The translations under genes and the position numbers were made by a program. The notes beneath the pieces were generated by a model, which was not told where the DNA came from, made no database searches, and saw only the letters and a program-made list of their open reading frames with translations. Source: an uncultured Rhodospirillales bacterium (GTDB lineage: Bacteria; Pseudomonadota; Alphaproteobacteria; RF32; CAG-239). Taken from it: DNA of 26,527 nucleotides. Below are positions 6,670 to 14,108 of the stretch, one piece after another. Location of the stretch: contig CADBMA010000159.1 of NCBI GenBank assembly GCA_902795665.1, positions 1 to 26,527 on the forward strand, written 5' to 3'. Within the stretch, counting starts at the first letter, position 1. Every line of letters begins with the position of its first letter.

Positions 6670-7383
6670 ATGTTTGAAAAATTTATAAAGATAATCAGCC
6701 GCACTTTGGCAACGGTAATAATGTTTTTACTTGCCGATAGTTTTTATTTGTCTCAAAAAGGCTTTGTTTGGAGCGATGGAAATATTGTTTTACTCAAGAG
6801 CGCACAAGCTGCTGAGGCAGATCAAAAACCCTTAGATACTGCCAATTTTAACATGAAACCTCATCATGTTCTTGGCAAAAGTGATGCTCCGGTTACAATA
6901 TATGAGTTTTCTTCTTTGGGATGCACTCATTGTGCAGATTTTCATCTTGATACACTCCCTAAACTGCAAGAAGAATTTATTGATATAGGTAAGGTTAAAC
7001 TGATTTTTGCAGACTTTCCGATTGATAAGCGCTCCATGCAGGCAGCAATGCTTGCTCGCTGTATGCCGGAAAATAAATATTTTGATTTTCTTGCGATTCT
7101 GTTCAAAAAACAAATGTCATGGGGACTGTCTTTCAAAGCCGAAAAATTGCTCTCCGGATATGCGGAAGTTGAGGGCATAACTCCAGAAGAAGCAAAAGTA
7201 TGTATGGACAATAAAGATGTTGCTAACGATATAATTTATGTTCGTCAGCAAGCTATGGAAAAACTGGGAATTAGAGCAACTCCATCATTTTTAATTCGCT
7301 CGGCAGATGGCGACGAAATTATATCCGGAGCCCCGGATTATAATGATCTAAAAGAAATTATAAATAAAAAGCTTGAAAATTAA
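6670..7383 (+). CDS. DsbA-family thioredoxin-fold protein, exported
   Basis: The 237-residue protein has a long N-terminal hydrophobic signal or anchor (LATVIMFLLADSFYL, possible cleavage near SAQAA, residue 46). A DsbA-type thioredoxin fold follows: APVTIYEFSSLGCTHCADFH with redox Cys85-x-x-Cys88, a helical insert, and the cis-Pro loop GIRATPSFLI. It probably oxidises or isomerises periplasmic disulfides, or protects thiols as ScsC/BdbD-like proteins do. A further cysteine pair (CMPENK, VCMDNK) lies in the helical domain. It follows DUF721 by 14 bases and precedes atpI by 31, with no terminator between, so it may be co-transcribed with the F0 genes. Confidence 0.88.
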   Translation: MFEKFIKIISRTLATVIMFLLADSFYLSQKGFVWSDGNIVLLKSAQAAEADQKPLDTANFNMKPHHVLGKSDAPVTIYEFSSLGCTHCADFHLDTLPKLQEEFIDIGKVKLIFADFPIDKRSMQAAMLARCMPENKYFDFLAILFKKQMSWGLSFKAEKLLSGYAEVEGITPEEAKVCMDNKDVANDIIYVRQQAMEKLGIRATPSFLIRSADGDEIISGAPDYNDLKEIINKKLEN

Positions 7384-7414
7384 TAAGTAAGTAACTTTTT
7401 AGAGGTATAAGATT

Positions 7415-7729
7415 TTGACAAAGGAAAATATTCCTGAAAAGCTGAAAAAACTGGAAGAAAAGATTGAGAGTTTTCGCAATACTTCTTCCAAGCAGAAACA
7501 AAAATCAGCGGAGTATTCGATAGCAGTCGGCAGAGGTGTTCGGCTGGCAGCGGATTTGCTGGCCGGAGTTGTTGTCGGATCAGGTATCGGATTTGTACTT
7601 GATTGGCTGTTAAACACACGCCCTATTATGCTGGTTGTTTTTTTGCTGTTTGGCGGAGCCGCCGGCTTTTTGAATATTTACCGTACAGCACATAGTACAG
7701 AACAACATAACGAATTGAAGGATCACTAA
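7415..7729 (+). CDS. atpI: ATP synthase assembly protein AtpI
   Basis: The 104-residue protein has a charged N-terminal helix (residues 1-40) and two membrane spans (about 46-66 and 70-90). The second contains the VVFLLFGGAAGFLNIYR pattern of alphaproteobacterial AtpI. AtpI helps assemble the c ring of F0 and has been linked to Mg2+ supply. The start is TTG, set by AGAGG (7401-7405) nine bases upstream; no in-frame ATG is available. It opens the F0 cluster, and its TAA lies one base before the atpB start. Confidence 0.88.
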   Translation: MTKENIPEKLKKLEEKIESFRNTSSKQKQKSAEYSIAVGRGVRLAADLLAGVVVGSGIGFVLDWLLNTRPIMLVVFLLFGGAAGFLNIYRTAHSTEQHNELKDH

Positions 7730-7730
7730 C

Positions 7731-8453
7731 TTGTCAAATCCTATGGAACAATTTAATATCAAAAAAATTATCCCGATTGAAGTCGGAGGATATGACATAT
7801 CCTTTACCAATTCATCGCTGTTTATGTTTTTGGCTGTAATCTGCTGTTCTTTTTTGTTTTTGTTCTGCTTGCGCCGCCGCACAATTGTGCCCACCGGAGC
7901 GCAGGCTTTTGCGGAAATGATTTATAATTTCATTCATTCCTTGGTCAGAGAAAATGTCGGCGTTGAAGGATTGAAATATTTTAGTTTTATTTTTTCATTA
8001 TTCTTGTTTGTAGCATTTGGCAATGTTTTGGGGTTGTTTCCATATGCATTTACATTTACCTCGCATGTGGCTGCGGTTGGAACGCTGTCCTTAACGGCTC
8101 TGCTCCTAAATATTGCAATTGGTATCAAAAAGAAAAAGTGGGGATATATTCATACCATTATGCCTAAAGGCATCCCATGGGCTTTGGCTCCGCTGGTTAT
8201 GCCTATTGAAACTATTTCGCTGTTATCAAAGCCGTTCAGTCTTACGGTACGTTTGGTTGCCAATATGACCGTTGGACATATTATGCTGAAAATAATAGCC
8301 GGATTTGTGGTAGCACTCGGAGCGGTAGGCTTTATACCGTTACTGTTTGATGCCGGTATTATTATTTTTGAACTGTTTATTGCTTTGCTTCAAGCTTTTA
8401 TATATACAGTCTTGAGCTGTATTTACTTGAGCGATGCGTTACACAGTCACTAA
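7731..8453 (+). CDS. atpB: ATP synthase F0 subunit a
   Basis: The 240-residue integral membrane protein forms the half-channels of the proton path. The essential Arg is residue 174 in SLTVRLVANMTVGHIML, and the conserved FGNVLGLFPYAFTFTSH and FELFIALLQAFIYTVLSCIY helices are present. Five to six membrane spans are visible. I prefer the TTG start at 7731 because AAGGA sits eight bases before it; the ATG at 7743 is too far from that site. It works with the c ring encoded next. Confidence 0.95.
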   Translation: MSNPMEQFNIKKIIPIEVGGYDISFTNSSLFMFLAVICCSFLFLFCLRRRTIVPTGAQAFAEMIYNFIHSLVRENVGVEGLKYFSFIFSLFLFVAFGNVLGLFPYAFTFTSHVAAVGTLSLTALLLNIAIGIKKKKWGYIHTIMPKGIPWALAPLVMPIETISLLSKPFSLTVRLVANMTVGHIMLKIIAGFVVALGAVGFIPLLFDAGIIIFELFIALLQAFIYTVLSCIYLSDALHSH

Positions 8454-8480
8454 ACTGAATAATTTTAGAAAGGAAAAAAA

Positions 8481-8708
8481 ATGGAACCTATGGCTTATAT
8501 CGGCGCTGCTATCTGCGCTTTAACCATGACTGTTGCCGCTTGGGGCGTAACTCAAATATGGGTAACAATGATTACTACGGTAGGACGCAATCCTCAGGTA
8601 AAAAAAGATGTTGATATCTACGGATGGGCTGGCTTTGCTGCGGTTGAAGCTATTGCTTTGTATGCTTTGGTAGTTGCGCTGGTTATGCTGACCGGCGGCG
8701 GTAACTAA
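8481..8708 (+). CDS. atpE: ATP synthase F0 subunit c, divergent helix 1
   Basis: The 75-residue two-helix hairpin has the polar loop GRNPQVKKD (R36-N37-P38) and the proton-binding Glu56 in helix 2 (AAVEAIALYALVV). Length and position between atpB and atpF' leave no doubt about identity. Residue Ala57 after the Glu fits H+ rather than Na+ binding. Helix 1 is strange: the GxGxGxG packing motif is reduced to V18-A20-G22-T24, with W21, Q25 and W27 nearby and several Thr. A strong AAAGGA ribosome site fits its high copy number per complex. Confidence 0.93.
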   Translation: MEPMAYIGAAICALTMTVAAWGVTQIWVTMITTVGRNPQVKKDVDIYGWAGFAAVEAIALYALVVALVMLTGGGN

Positions 8709-8723
8709 ATTGATGGATGACCA

Positions 8724-9206
8724 ATGCCGCAGCTTAACAGTACAACTTTTTTATCACAGATGTTCTGGCTGATTGTCAGCTTTTCCATAATGTGGATGAT
8801 TGTGGGGAATTTTATTGTACCTAAAATCGCAGATATTATACAAAGACGTCAACGCAAAATAGATGACTATTTAGCTGCGGCAGAAGAGTTTAAACAAGCG
8901 ACTCAGGAATTGATTTCGCGCTATGAAACTACGCTGAGTCGCACAGAACAAGAAGTCGCAAAATATCAAACAGATGCAGAAAAAGCTTTGCAAGAACAAA
9001 AACAGGCTATGTCGGCAGAAGTATCCGCACAGCTTGAGCAAAAAATGAATAACAACAAACAAGATTTGCATGATATTCAAAATTCAGTTAAAGCCCAAAT
9101 TGACGATTTGGCATCAAATTTGGCTGAAAAAGTTTTGCTCAAGTTAAATCTGCCGAACATTGGTCGCAATGAAATTGCAAAAACCATGAAAAAGGATAAA
9201 AAATAA
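8724..9206 (+). CDS. atpF': ATP synthase F0 subunit b'
   Basis: The 160-residue protein has one N-terminal membrane span (FWLIVSFSIMWMIVGNFIVP, about 14-33) followed by a long charged coiled coil (RRQRKIDDYLAAAEEF onward). This is the b' half of the b/b' peripheral stalk found in alphaproteobacteria, cyanobacteria and other phototroph-related lineages. It is the shorter of the two b-type subunits and lies first, as usual. The ribosome site is weak (GGAT near 8714). Its TAA shares a base with the atpF ATG, suggesting translational coupling. Confidence 0.9.
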   Translation: MPQLNSTTFLSQMFWLIVSFSIMWMIVGNFIVPKIADIIQRRQRKIDDYLAAAEEFKQATQELISRYETTLSRTEQEVAKYQTDAEKALQEQKQAMSAEVSAQLEQKMNNNKQDLHDIQNSVKAQIDDLASNLAEKVLLKLNLPNIGRNEIAKTMKKDKK

Positions 9207-9826
9207 TGGCCGAAGAAGCTATTGAAAACACCGGCAAAGAACTGATTAATGCCACACAAGAGGCGGTAATCGGGGCGGTGACTGATGTTAGCAATATTAT
9301 TAAAACAACATCAGAAGAAATATCCGAAATGCACCATGAAGTCTTTTATCAATCGGCTGAATTCTGGGTTGGTGCCGCTTTTGTTTTAGTAATGGTTTTA
9401 ATGTTTGTTCCGATTCGCAAAATTGTGCGGATGCTGTTACAAAAACAGATTGATAATGTTGTTAATCAAATTAGCAATGCGGAAAGTTTGCGCAACGAGG
9501 CTCGCCAACTGCTGGCCGACTATGAGCAGAAAACTGAAAATCTTGACAAAGAAACCAAAAAAATGATGAGTACCGCTAAAAAGAACGTAGAGATTTTTCA
9601 GAAAAAAGAGTTAGAAGAGTTCAAAAAAGAGCTCTTATCACAAGAAAAATATGCAGAAAATATAATGAAAGCTCGCCGTGATAAAATAATTGATGAAGCT
9701 TCACAAGAAATTATTGAGAGAACCAGTGAAATTTTAATGCAAACAATTCGTGATAACCTGAGCGAAGAGGCTCAAAAACTTCTAATTGATAAATCTATCG
9801 CCGCAATTGCAGAACTTAAACCATAG
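9206..9826 (+). CDS. atpF: ATP synthase F0 subunit b
   Basis: The 206-residue protein has about 50 soluble acidic residues, then a membrane span (FWVGAAFVLVMVLMFVPI), then a coiled-coil stalk rich in Lys/Glu (for example KKNVEIFQKKELEEFKKEL). The stalk ends in ERTSEILMQTIRDNLSEEAQ, the segment that contacts the delta subunit. It pairs with b' to hold F1 against rotation. The N-terminal extension before the span is longer than in E. coli b. The F1 genes are not here, as is usual for alphaproteobacteria. Its stop lies two bases from the end of convergent recR. Confidence 0.92.
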   Translation: MAEEAIENTGKELINATQEAVIGAVTDVSNIIKTTSEEISEMHHEVFYQSAEFWVGAAFVLVMVLMFVPIRKIVRMLLQKQIDNVVNQISNAESLRNEARQLLADYEQKTENLDKETKKMMSTAKKNVEIFQKKELEEFKKELLSQEKYAENIMKARRDKIIDEASQEIIERTSEILMQTIRDNLSEEAQKLLIDKSIAAIAELKP

Positions 9827-9828
9827 AG

Positions 9829-10422
9829 TTATATTTCTTTACGGGAATTAAGCGCCAATTGCAAAGTTCCCTCGTCCATATAATCTAACTCAGCTCCTAC
9901 CGGAATGCCTTGGGCAAGTGTGGTTGTTTTGATGACGGTGTCTTTTAATCTTGAAACTAAGTAGTGTGAGGTTATTTTGCCGTCAATAGTTGCCGGCAGG
10001 GCTAATATAACTTCTTTAATCTCACCATCTGACACTCTGTTAAATAACGAATCAATATTTAAATCCTCAGGAGCCACGCCGTTTAAAGCGGACAATACTC
10101 CTCCCAGTACATGATACTGCCCGTGATAAAATCCGGAGCGCTCCATAGCCCACAAATCAGCAACATCTTGAACTACGCACACAATTGCTTTGTCGCGTTT
10201 TGCAGATTCGCATATTGCACAGGGAGAAGACGTGTCAAAATTGCCGCAGATATCACAGGTCTTTATATTATCAGCAACCCCCTGCATAGCCTCAATCAAC
10301 GGCAATAGAGCCGATTCTTTTTTCTTAATCAAGTGCAAAACTATCCTACGCGCTGAACGCGTGCCTAAAGACGGCAGTTTGGCAATAATTTTAACCAGTT
10401 TTTCTATATCCTGTCCGGCCAT
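9829..10422 (-). CDS. recR: Recombination mediator RecR
   Basis: The 197-residue product has the family's length. It shows the N-terminal helix-hairpin-helix (IAKLPSLGTRSARRIVLHL), a four-cysteine zinc finger (CDICGNFDTSSPCAIC), the Toprim domain (IVCVVQDVADLWAMERSG) and the closing LDYMDEGTLQLAL. RecR works with RecO, and sometimes RecF, to load RecA on gapped DNA. AGGA precedes the ATG. It is the last gene of ffs-dnaX-ybaB-recR, 11 bases after ybaB, an order conserved widely in bacteria. No terminator is seen before it meets atpF. Confidence 0.96.
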   Translation of the reverse strand: MAGQDIEKLVKIIAKLPSLGTRSARRIVLHLIKKKESALLPLIEAMQGVADNIKTCDICGNFDTSSPCAICESAKRDKAIVCVVQDVADLWAMERSGFYHGQYHVLGGVLSALNGVAPEDLNIDSLFNRVSDGEIKEVILALPATIDGKITSHYLVSRLKDTVIKTTTLAQGIPVGAELDYMDEGTLQLALNSRKEI

Positions 10423-10433
10423 GATATTATTTC

Positions 10434-10754
10434 CTAAAATGGCAGCTTGAGACCACCCAAATTAAGTCCTCCGGTAATATCTTTCATGCCCTCGCTCATC
10501 ATAGCCTCAGCCTTATGCTGAGCATCGTTGCACGCAGCTACAATAAGATCTTCAAGTATCTCGGCATCGTCTTCATTTAACAATGATTTATCAATCTGAA
10601 CCTTTTGAGTTGTCATTTTTCCGGTCATGGTAACTTTTACCATACCCCCGCCGCTTGTGCCGACGACCTCAGTTTGCGCCAATTTTTCTTGCGCTTCCTC
10701 CATTTTTTTCTGCATCAATTGAGCTTGTTTCATAAGACCTTGCATATTCATCAT
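10434..10754 (-). CDS. ybaB: YbaB/EbfC family nucleoid-associated protein
   Basis: About 106 residues: an N-terminal Met/Gln/Lys-rich helix (GLMKQAQLMQKKMEEAQEKL), then GGGMVKVTMTGKMTTQKVQI, then an acidic and helical part (LEDLIVAACNDAQHKAEAMM), ending in GGLNLGG. These dimeric proteins bind DNA and coat the nucleoid; a direct role with DnaX or RecR is not proven. An in-frame TTG lies at 10757, but the ATG at 10754 shares its A with the dnaX stop (TGATG), a typical coupling arrangement, so I start there. Confidence 0.93.
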   Translation of the reverse strand: MMNMQGLMKQAQLMQKKMEEAQEKLAQTEVVGTSGGGMVKVTMTGKMTTQKVQIDKSLLNEDDAEILEDLIVAACNDAQHKAEAMMSEGMKDITGGLNLGGLKLPF

Positions 10755-12463
10755 CAATCAAATACCTCATTTATAAAATCATCGTTATTATCAAAATTTT
10801 CTTTTTCCTCTTCAGCAATTTTGCGAATCAATGTTTCGATTTTGGCACCTCTAAACTCTGCCAACACTGCCTTTACTAAAGGGTCTTCGGCAACATTTTT
10901 CTGTTCGGCTTCTTTTCTGGCTTTTTCAATATTTGCCATACTCAAAATTACCTCGCCGGGGATAATATCTAAAGTCCATTTTTGTCCGGTTGCGCTTTCC
11001 AAGATTTTACCTATTGTAATTACAAAATCAGACGCAATACGATCATCAGCTTTGAATTTCATGTTTCCATTACCGAACTCGGTGACTTCGATATCATTTT
11101 TAATAATATATACCAAGCGTAGTTGTTTTTGCTCCTCAAGATAGCATATAAAATCTTCAATTTTTTCAAACTGTAATGCTGTTTTTGGGGCAACACTTCG
11201 TGGTGTTATCTGAATATTGTCATAATTCTCATTTGCATCATAAGACGCTGGGTCAGCAATAGTGTGTTTGGGGTTTATGTCAGATTTTTTTTTTACACTC
11301 TCGAGCAGTTCTGCCGGAGTTGGAAGATTTGCCGAATAAGCAATTCTTATTAATATCATCTCCAAAGCATCAATCGGCACCGGTGCGTTTTGGATTTCTC
11401 CCAGTCCTTTGATTAGCATTTGCCATATTCTTGAAAGCAGTGCAATATTTGTTTTTGCCGACATCTCTTTCAGAAAATTTCGATCTGTCTCACTAAGCCT
11501 ATCATCTTTTATAAAATCTGGAATTAACAATATTTTGGTCAGAGAATGCGTAATTCCGATAAGGTCATTAAGAATTGCTGTCGGATTGGCTCCGTTTTTA
11601 TAAATTTCTTGAAGTTTGCTAACCAAGGCGGACATATTTCCATCCATCAGGTTTTCAAAAATTTCAAATGCTTGGCCGCGATCAGCCATGCCCAACATTT
11701 CTTTAACAATATCAACACGAATTTTTCCGCTGCCGAGAGAAATAGCCTGATCCAAAAGCGACAGACCATCGCGCGCCGAACCATCAGCCGCCGCAGCAAT
11801 CATGTGCAGAGCTTCATCATCTGCCTTAAGATTTTCTGCTGTTACAATTTTATTGAAGAGCTTCATAAGGTCTTCAATTTGCAGGCGCTGCAAGTCAAAC
11901 CTCTGACAACGCGATAAAACTGTTACCGGCACTTTGCGAATTTCGGTAGTAGCAAAAATAAATTTTACATGAGCTGGCGGCTCTTCAAGAGTTTTAAGCA
12001 GTGCATTAAAAGCATTTTTCGATAGCATATGCACTTCATCGATAATGTAAATTTTGTAGCGGCAGTTTGTCGGCTTGTAACGCACACCATCTAAAATATC
12101 GCGGATATCATCTACACCGGTGCGCGAAGCTGCATCAAGCTCCAAAACATCAATATTGCGTCCGGCAGCAATTGATTTGCAGTTTTCGCAGACACCGCAA
12201 GGGTGAGTGGTCGGACCGCCTTTGCCGTCAGTGCCGATACAGTTAAGAGCCTTTGCAATAAGCCTTGCGGTTGTTGTTTTTCCCACTCCGCGAATGCCGG
12301 TCAAAATATAAGCATGGTGTAGCCGATTTGATTTTATGGCATTAGTCAAGGTTTGCACCAAAGCATCTTGTCCCAGCAAATCTTCAAAATTCTGAGGACG
12401 ATACTTGCGTGCTAAAACCACATAATCTTCTTGTTTTTCTTCTTCTGCCATAATTTTTTTCAT
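10754..12463 (-). CDS. dnaX: DNA polymerase III clamp-loader subunit gamma/tau
   Basis: The 569-residue AAA+ ATPase shows VLARKYRPQNFEDLLGQ, Walker A GIRGVGKTTTARLI, a zinc-binding Cys set around CGVCENCKS, Walker B IIDEVHML, sensor 1 in FIFATTEIRKVPVTVLSRCQ, and a helical domain III to about residue 370. The C-terminal 180 residues correspond to the tau-specific part, which binds helicase and polymerase. A run of ten A residues at codons 390-393 may yield a short gamma form (separate entry). No ribosome site precedes ATG 12463 or ATG 12451. The former begins two bases after the ffs terminator T tract, so translation is probably on readthrough mRNA. ybaB follows with a one-base overlap. Confidence 0.95.
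   Translation of the reverse strand: MKKIMAEEEKQEDYVVLARKYRPQNFEDLLGQDALVQTLTNAIKSNRLHHAYILTGIRGVGKTTTARLIAKALNCIGTDGKGGPTTHPCGVCENCKSIAAGRNIDVLELDAASRTGVDDIRDILDGVRYKPTNCRYKIYIIDEVHMLSKNAFNALLKTLEEPPAHVKFIFATTEIRKVPVTVLSRCQRFDLQRLQIEDLMKLFNKIVTAENLKADDEALHMIAAAADGSARDGLSLLDQAISLGSGKIRVDIVKEMLGMADRGQAFEIFENLMDGNMSALVSKLQEIYKNGANPTAILNDLIGITHSLTKILLIPDFIKDDRLSETDRNFLKEMSAKTNIALLSRIWQMLIKGLGEIQNAPVPIDALEMILIRIAYSANLPTPAELLESVKKKSDINPKHTIADPASYDANENYDNIQITPRSVAPKTALQFEKIEDFICYLEEQKQLRLVYIIKNDIEVTEFGNGNMKFKADDRIASDFVITIGKILESATGQKWTLDIIPGEVILSMANIEKARKEAEQKNVAEDPLVKAVLAEFRGAKIETLIRKIAEEEKENFDNNDDFINEVFD
11285..11294 (-). promoter_or_regulatory. A10 slippage site in dnaX (predicted gamma switch)
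   Basis: The message reads gta-aaa-aaa-aaa-tct-gac at codons 390-395. A -1 ribosomal shift, or one extra A added by RNA polymerase, gives Lys-Lys-Lys-Ile and then a UGA stop (394 residues). Loss of one A gives Asn-Leu-Thr and then UAA (395 residues). Both shortened products keep ATPase domains I-III and lose the tau C-terminus. Thermus thermophilus dnaX makes gamma by transcriptional slippage on A9, and E. coli by ribosomal frameshift at AAAAAAG. I see no strong stem-loop after the run, which favours transcriptional slippage here. Confidence 0.55.
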
Positions 12464-12465
12464 TC

Positions 12466-12562
12466 AAAAAAAGGCGGAGGAACACCGACCTCAAGCGGAT
12501 TCGTTACGGCTGCTTCCTTCCGAACCTGACCGGGTTGGCGAAAGCCTGACCCGATGCCCTCC
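12466..12562 (-). ncRNA. ffs: Signal recognition particle 4.5S RNA (small bacterial type)
   Basis: Reading the minus strand, the RNA begins GGAGGGCATCGGGTC and contains the signature domain IV hairpin GGTTCGGAAGGAAGCAGCC, with its GGAA tetraloop and asymmetric internal loop that bind the Ffh M domain. It ends GGTGTTCCTCCGCC, whose CCTCC pairs with the 5' GGAGG. Eight T residues follow as terminator. With Ffh it targets membrane proteins to FtsY. It lies directly before dnaX, as in many bacteria. The mature ends are approximate. Confidence 0.95.
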
Positions 12563-12568
12563 ATTAAT

Positions 12569-12574
12569 ATTGTA
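12569..12574 (-). promoter_or_regulatory. -10 element of ffs
   Basis: TACAAT on the minus strand sits seven bases before the predicted RNA 5' end GGAGG at 12562, ideal for a -10 box. A convincing -35 at 17 bases is not visible in the very A/T-rich 12590-12600 region. TTGAAA further upstream is too far unless an alternative -10 (CATTAT) is used. Confidence 0.45.
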
Positions 12575-12627
12575 CTATAATGGACAGATTTTTAATTTAA
12601 TTTCAAGCAAAAAATATTCTCTATCCT

Positions 12628-14031
12628 CTAATATGTATCTTTCCCATATCCAAAACCGAGCGGGCGACCAAATATCAAGGTCTGAGCCTCTGCATTATCC
12701 TTGCCGAAAATCAACGGAGGATTGTTTTCGTATTCACTTACAAAGTCAGTGCTGTCAAAATTATATGGAGCAGATGTAAACTTGTGCGGAGCTGCGTCCA
12801 CCACAACATCAGCAGAAGATGTTATTTGCATAATATCCAGACTATGTTGATTTTTTCCATCAGCAAAAAAACGGAAAATGCCATTAATACCGGCAAAACC
12901 ATCAGGATTGACGATTGCTTCATCTAAATTTGACGGATTGTGACGCGCTAATACGGATGATAAAGCAACGGCATCATACGCAAAAGCTGCCAACCCGTTC
13001 GGATAGTGTCCGAATAGGGCGTGATATTTTTTATTAAAGTATGAGCTATGAGTGCGCGACAGCCGTGGATAAGAAGCCTTGTTCATAATTGTTTCTTTGT
13101 TCAGTCCGGTATTTTCCCAGACAGATGTTCCCAAAAACATTACATCGGGGGCAAGAACATCATAATACCCAAACATTGCCGCGGCTGATTTTAGTCGGCT
13201 TCCAGATTCGGGGATGAGAATGGCGTCAAAATCAACACCTTCTGCTGTTTCTTTCAAATTAAGCTTGCGCAAAGCCTTTTGTGCTGCAGCATCGCCATTT
13301 TGAGCCAAAGCCTTTAGGCGTTTTTTCTCTTTTTTGATAGGTTCAGCGCGGTTGTCAAAATTGCTCAGCTGACGAACAATATCAGAAAAGTCTGCGGTAT
13401 TTGGAGCATAAAATGCAATTCTGACTACTCGCCCACCATGTTTTGGCGCAGCTCTGACCGCGGATTGTGCAACCGCAATACCGGTAGAATTGTCAGGAAT
13501 GAGTAGCGCAAAACGATTTCGTCCTTTAGACGCCGCATAGCTCAGAATGCGTTCAACCTGTTCTTCAACCAACAATCCCAAGGTATAAACCTGATTTTGC
13601 AAAACCTTTTCATTTGATGAAAAAGCCACAACCGGAACATTGCGGTTTCGTGTTTGATAAGAGATAGCCTCGACCTCGCTTGACATTAAGGGGCCGATAA
13701 TCATTTTTACCTGCTGATTTAAGGCGTTTTCAGCAGCCACGCGCGCTCCTTCCGGAGAGCTTTGCGTGTCATAAAACTGCAATATAAGATTGTTATTATT
13801 CATATCATCAAGAGCAAGCATGGTTGCTTGTTTTAGTTCCTGCCCGATTTTTGCCGCCTCGCCGGTAAGCGGAAGCAAAACTCCCACCCTGAAACTGTTG
13901 GCCGTAATAAACGTATGCTCATCAATCTGCGTATAAGCAGAATCGGAAAAATCTCCGGTTGAAATAATCAGCGGTGACCGGCATGATGATAAGCATATTA
14001 TCAAAAATAGAATATAAATTTTTTTAAACAC
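12628..14031 (-). CDS. LpoA-like lipoprotein, penicillin-binding protein activator
   Basis: The 467-residue product has a lipoprotein signal (KKIYILFLIICLSSC, lipidated Cys17). A type I periplasmic-binding fold of the Peripla_BP_6/LpoA C-terminal family follows: VGVLLPLTGEAAKIGQELKQ, VKMIIGPLMSSEVEAISYQT, FALLIPDNSTGIAVAQSAV, FDAILIPESGSRLKSAA. Family members bind and activate peptidoglycan synthases in the periplasm. The divergent rsmI-yraN pair beside it reproduces the neighbourhood of E. coli lpoA, which supports the assignment. It lacks the N-terminal TPR-like domain of gammaproteobacterial LpoA, as other alphaproteobacterial members do. An amino-acid-binding receptor is the alternative, less likely without ABC genes nearby. 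Confidence 0.85.
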   Translation of the reverse strand: MFKKIYILFLIICLSSCRSPLIISTGDFSDSAYTQIDEHTFITANSFRVGVLLPLTGEAAKIGQELKQATMLALDDMNNNNLILQFYDTQSSPEGARVAAENALNQQVKMIIGPLMSSEVEAISYQTRNRNVPVVAFSSNEKVLQNQVYTLGLLVEEQVERILSYAASKGRNRFALLIPDNSTGIAVAQSAVRAAPKHGGRVVRIAFYAPNTADFSDIVRQLSNFDNRAEPIKKEKKRLKALAQNGDAAAQKALRKLNLKETAEGVDFDAILIPESGSRLKSAAAMFGYYDVLAPDVMFLGTSVWENTGLNKETIMNKASYPRLSRTHSSYFNKKYHALFGHYPNGLAAFAYDAVALSSVLARHNPSNLDEAIVNPDGFAGINGIFRFFADGKNQHSLDIMQITSSADVVVDAAPHKFTSAPYNFDSTDFVSEYENNPPLIFGKDNAEAQTLIFGRPLGFGYGKDTY

Positions 14032-14108
14032 TTGCTTTTTGTCCCGAAATATAAAACAATTATGCCCAGTAATTTAATTGATAAAACATAGAATGTAAAG
14101 CAAAAGAA

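Noticed and set aside
8481..8708. Na+-specific c subunit, suggested by unusual polar residues in helix 1
   Set aside because: The Ser/Thr after the binding Glu is Ala57-Ile58, and the position of the Na+-binding Gln is Val; Gln25 aligns to a residue two steps away.
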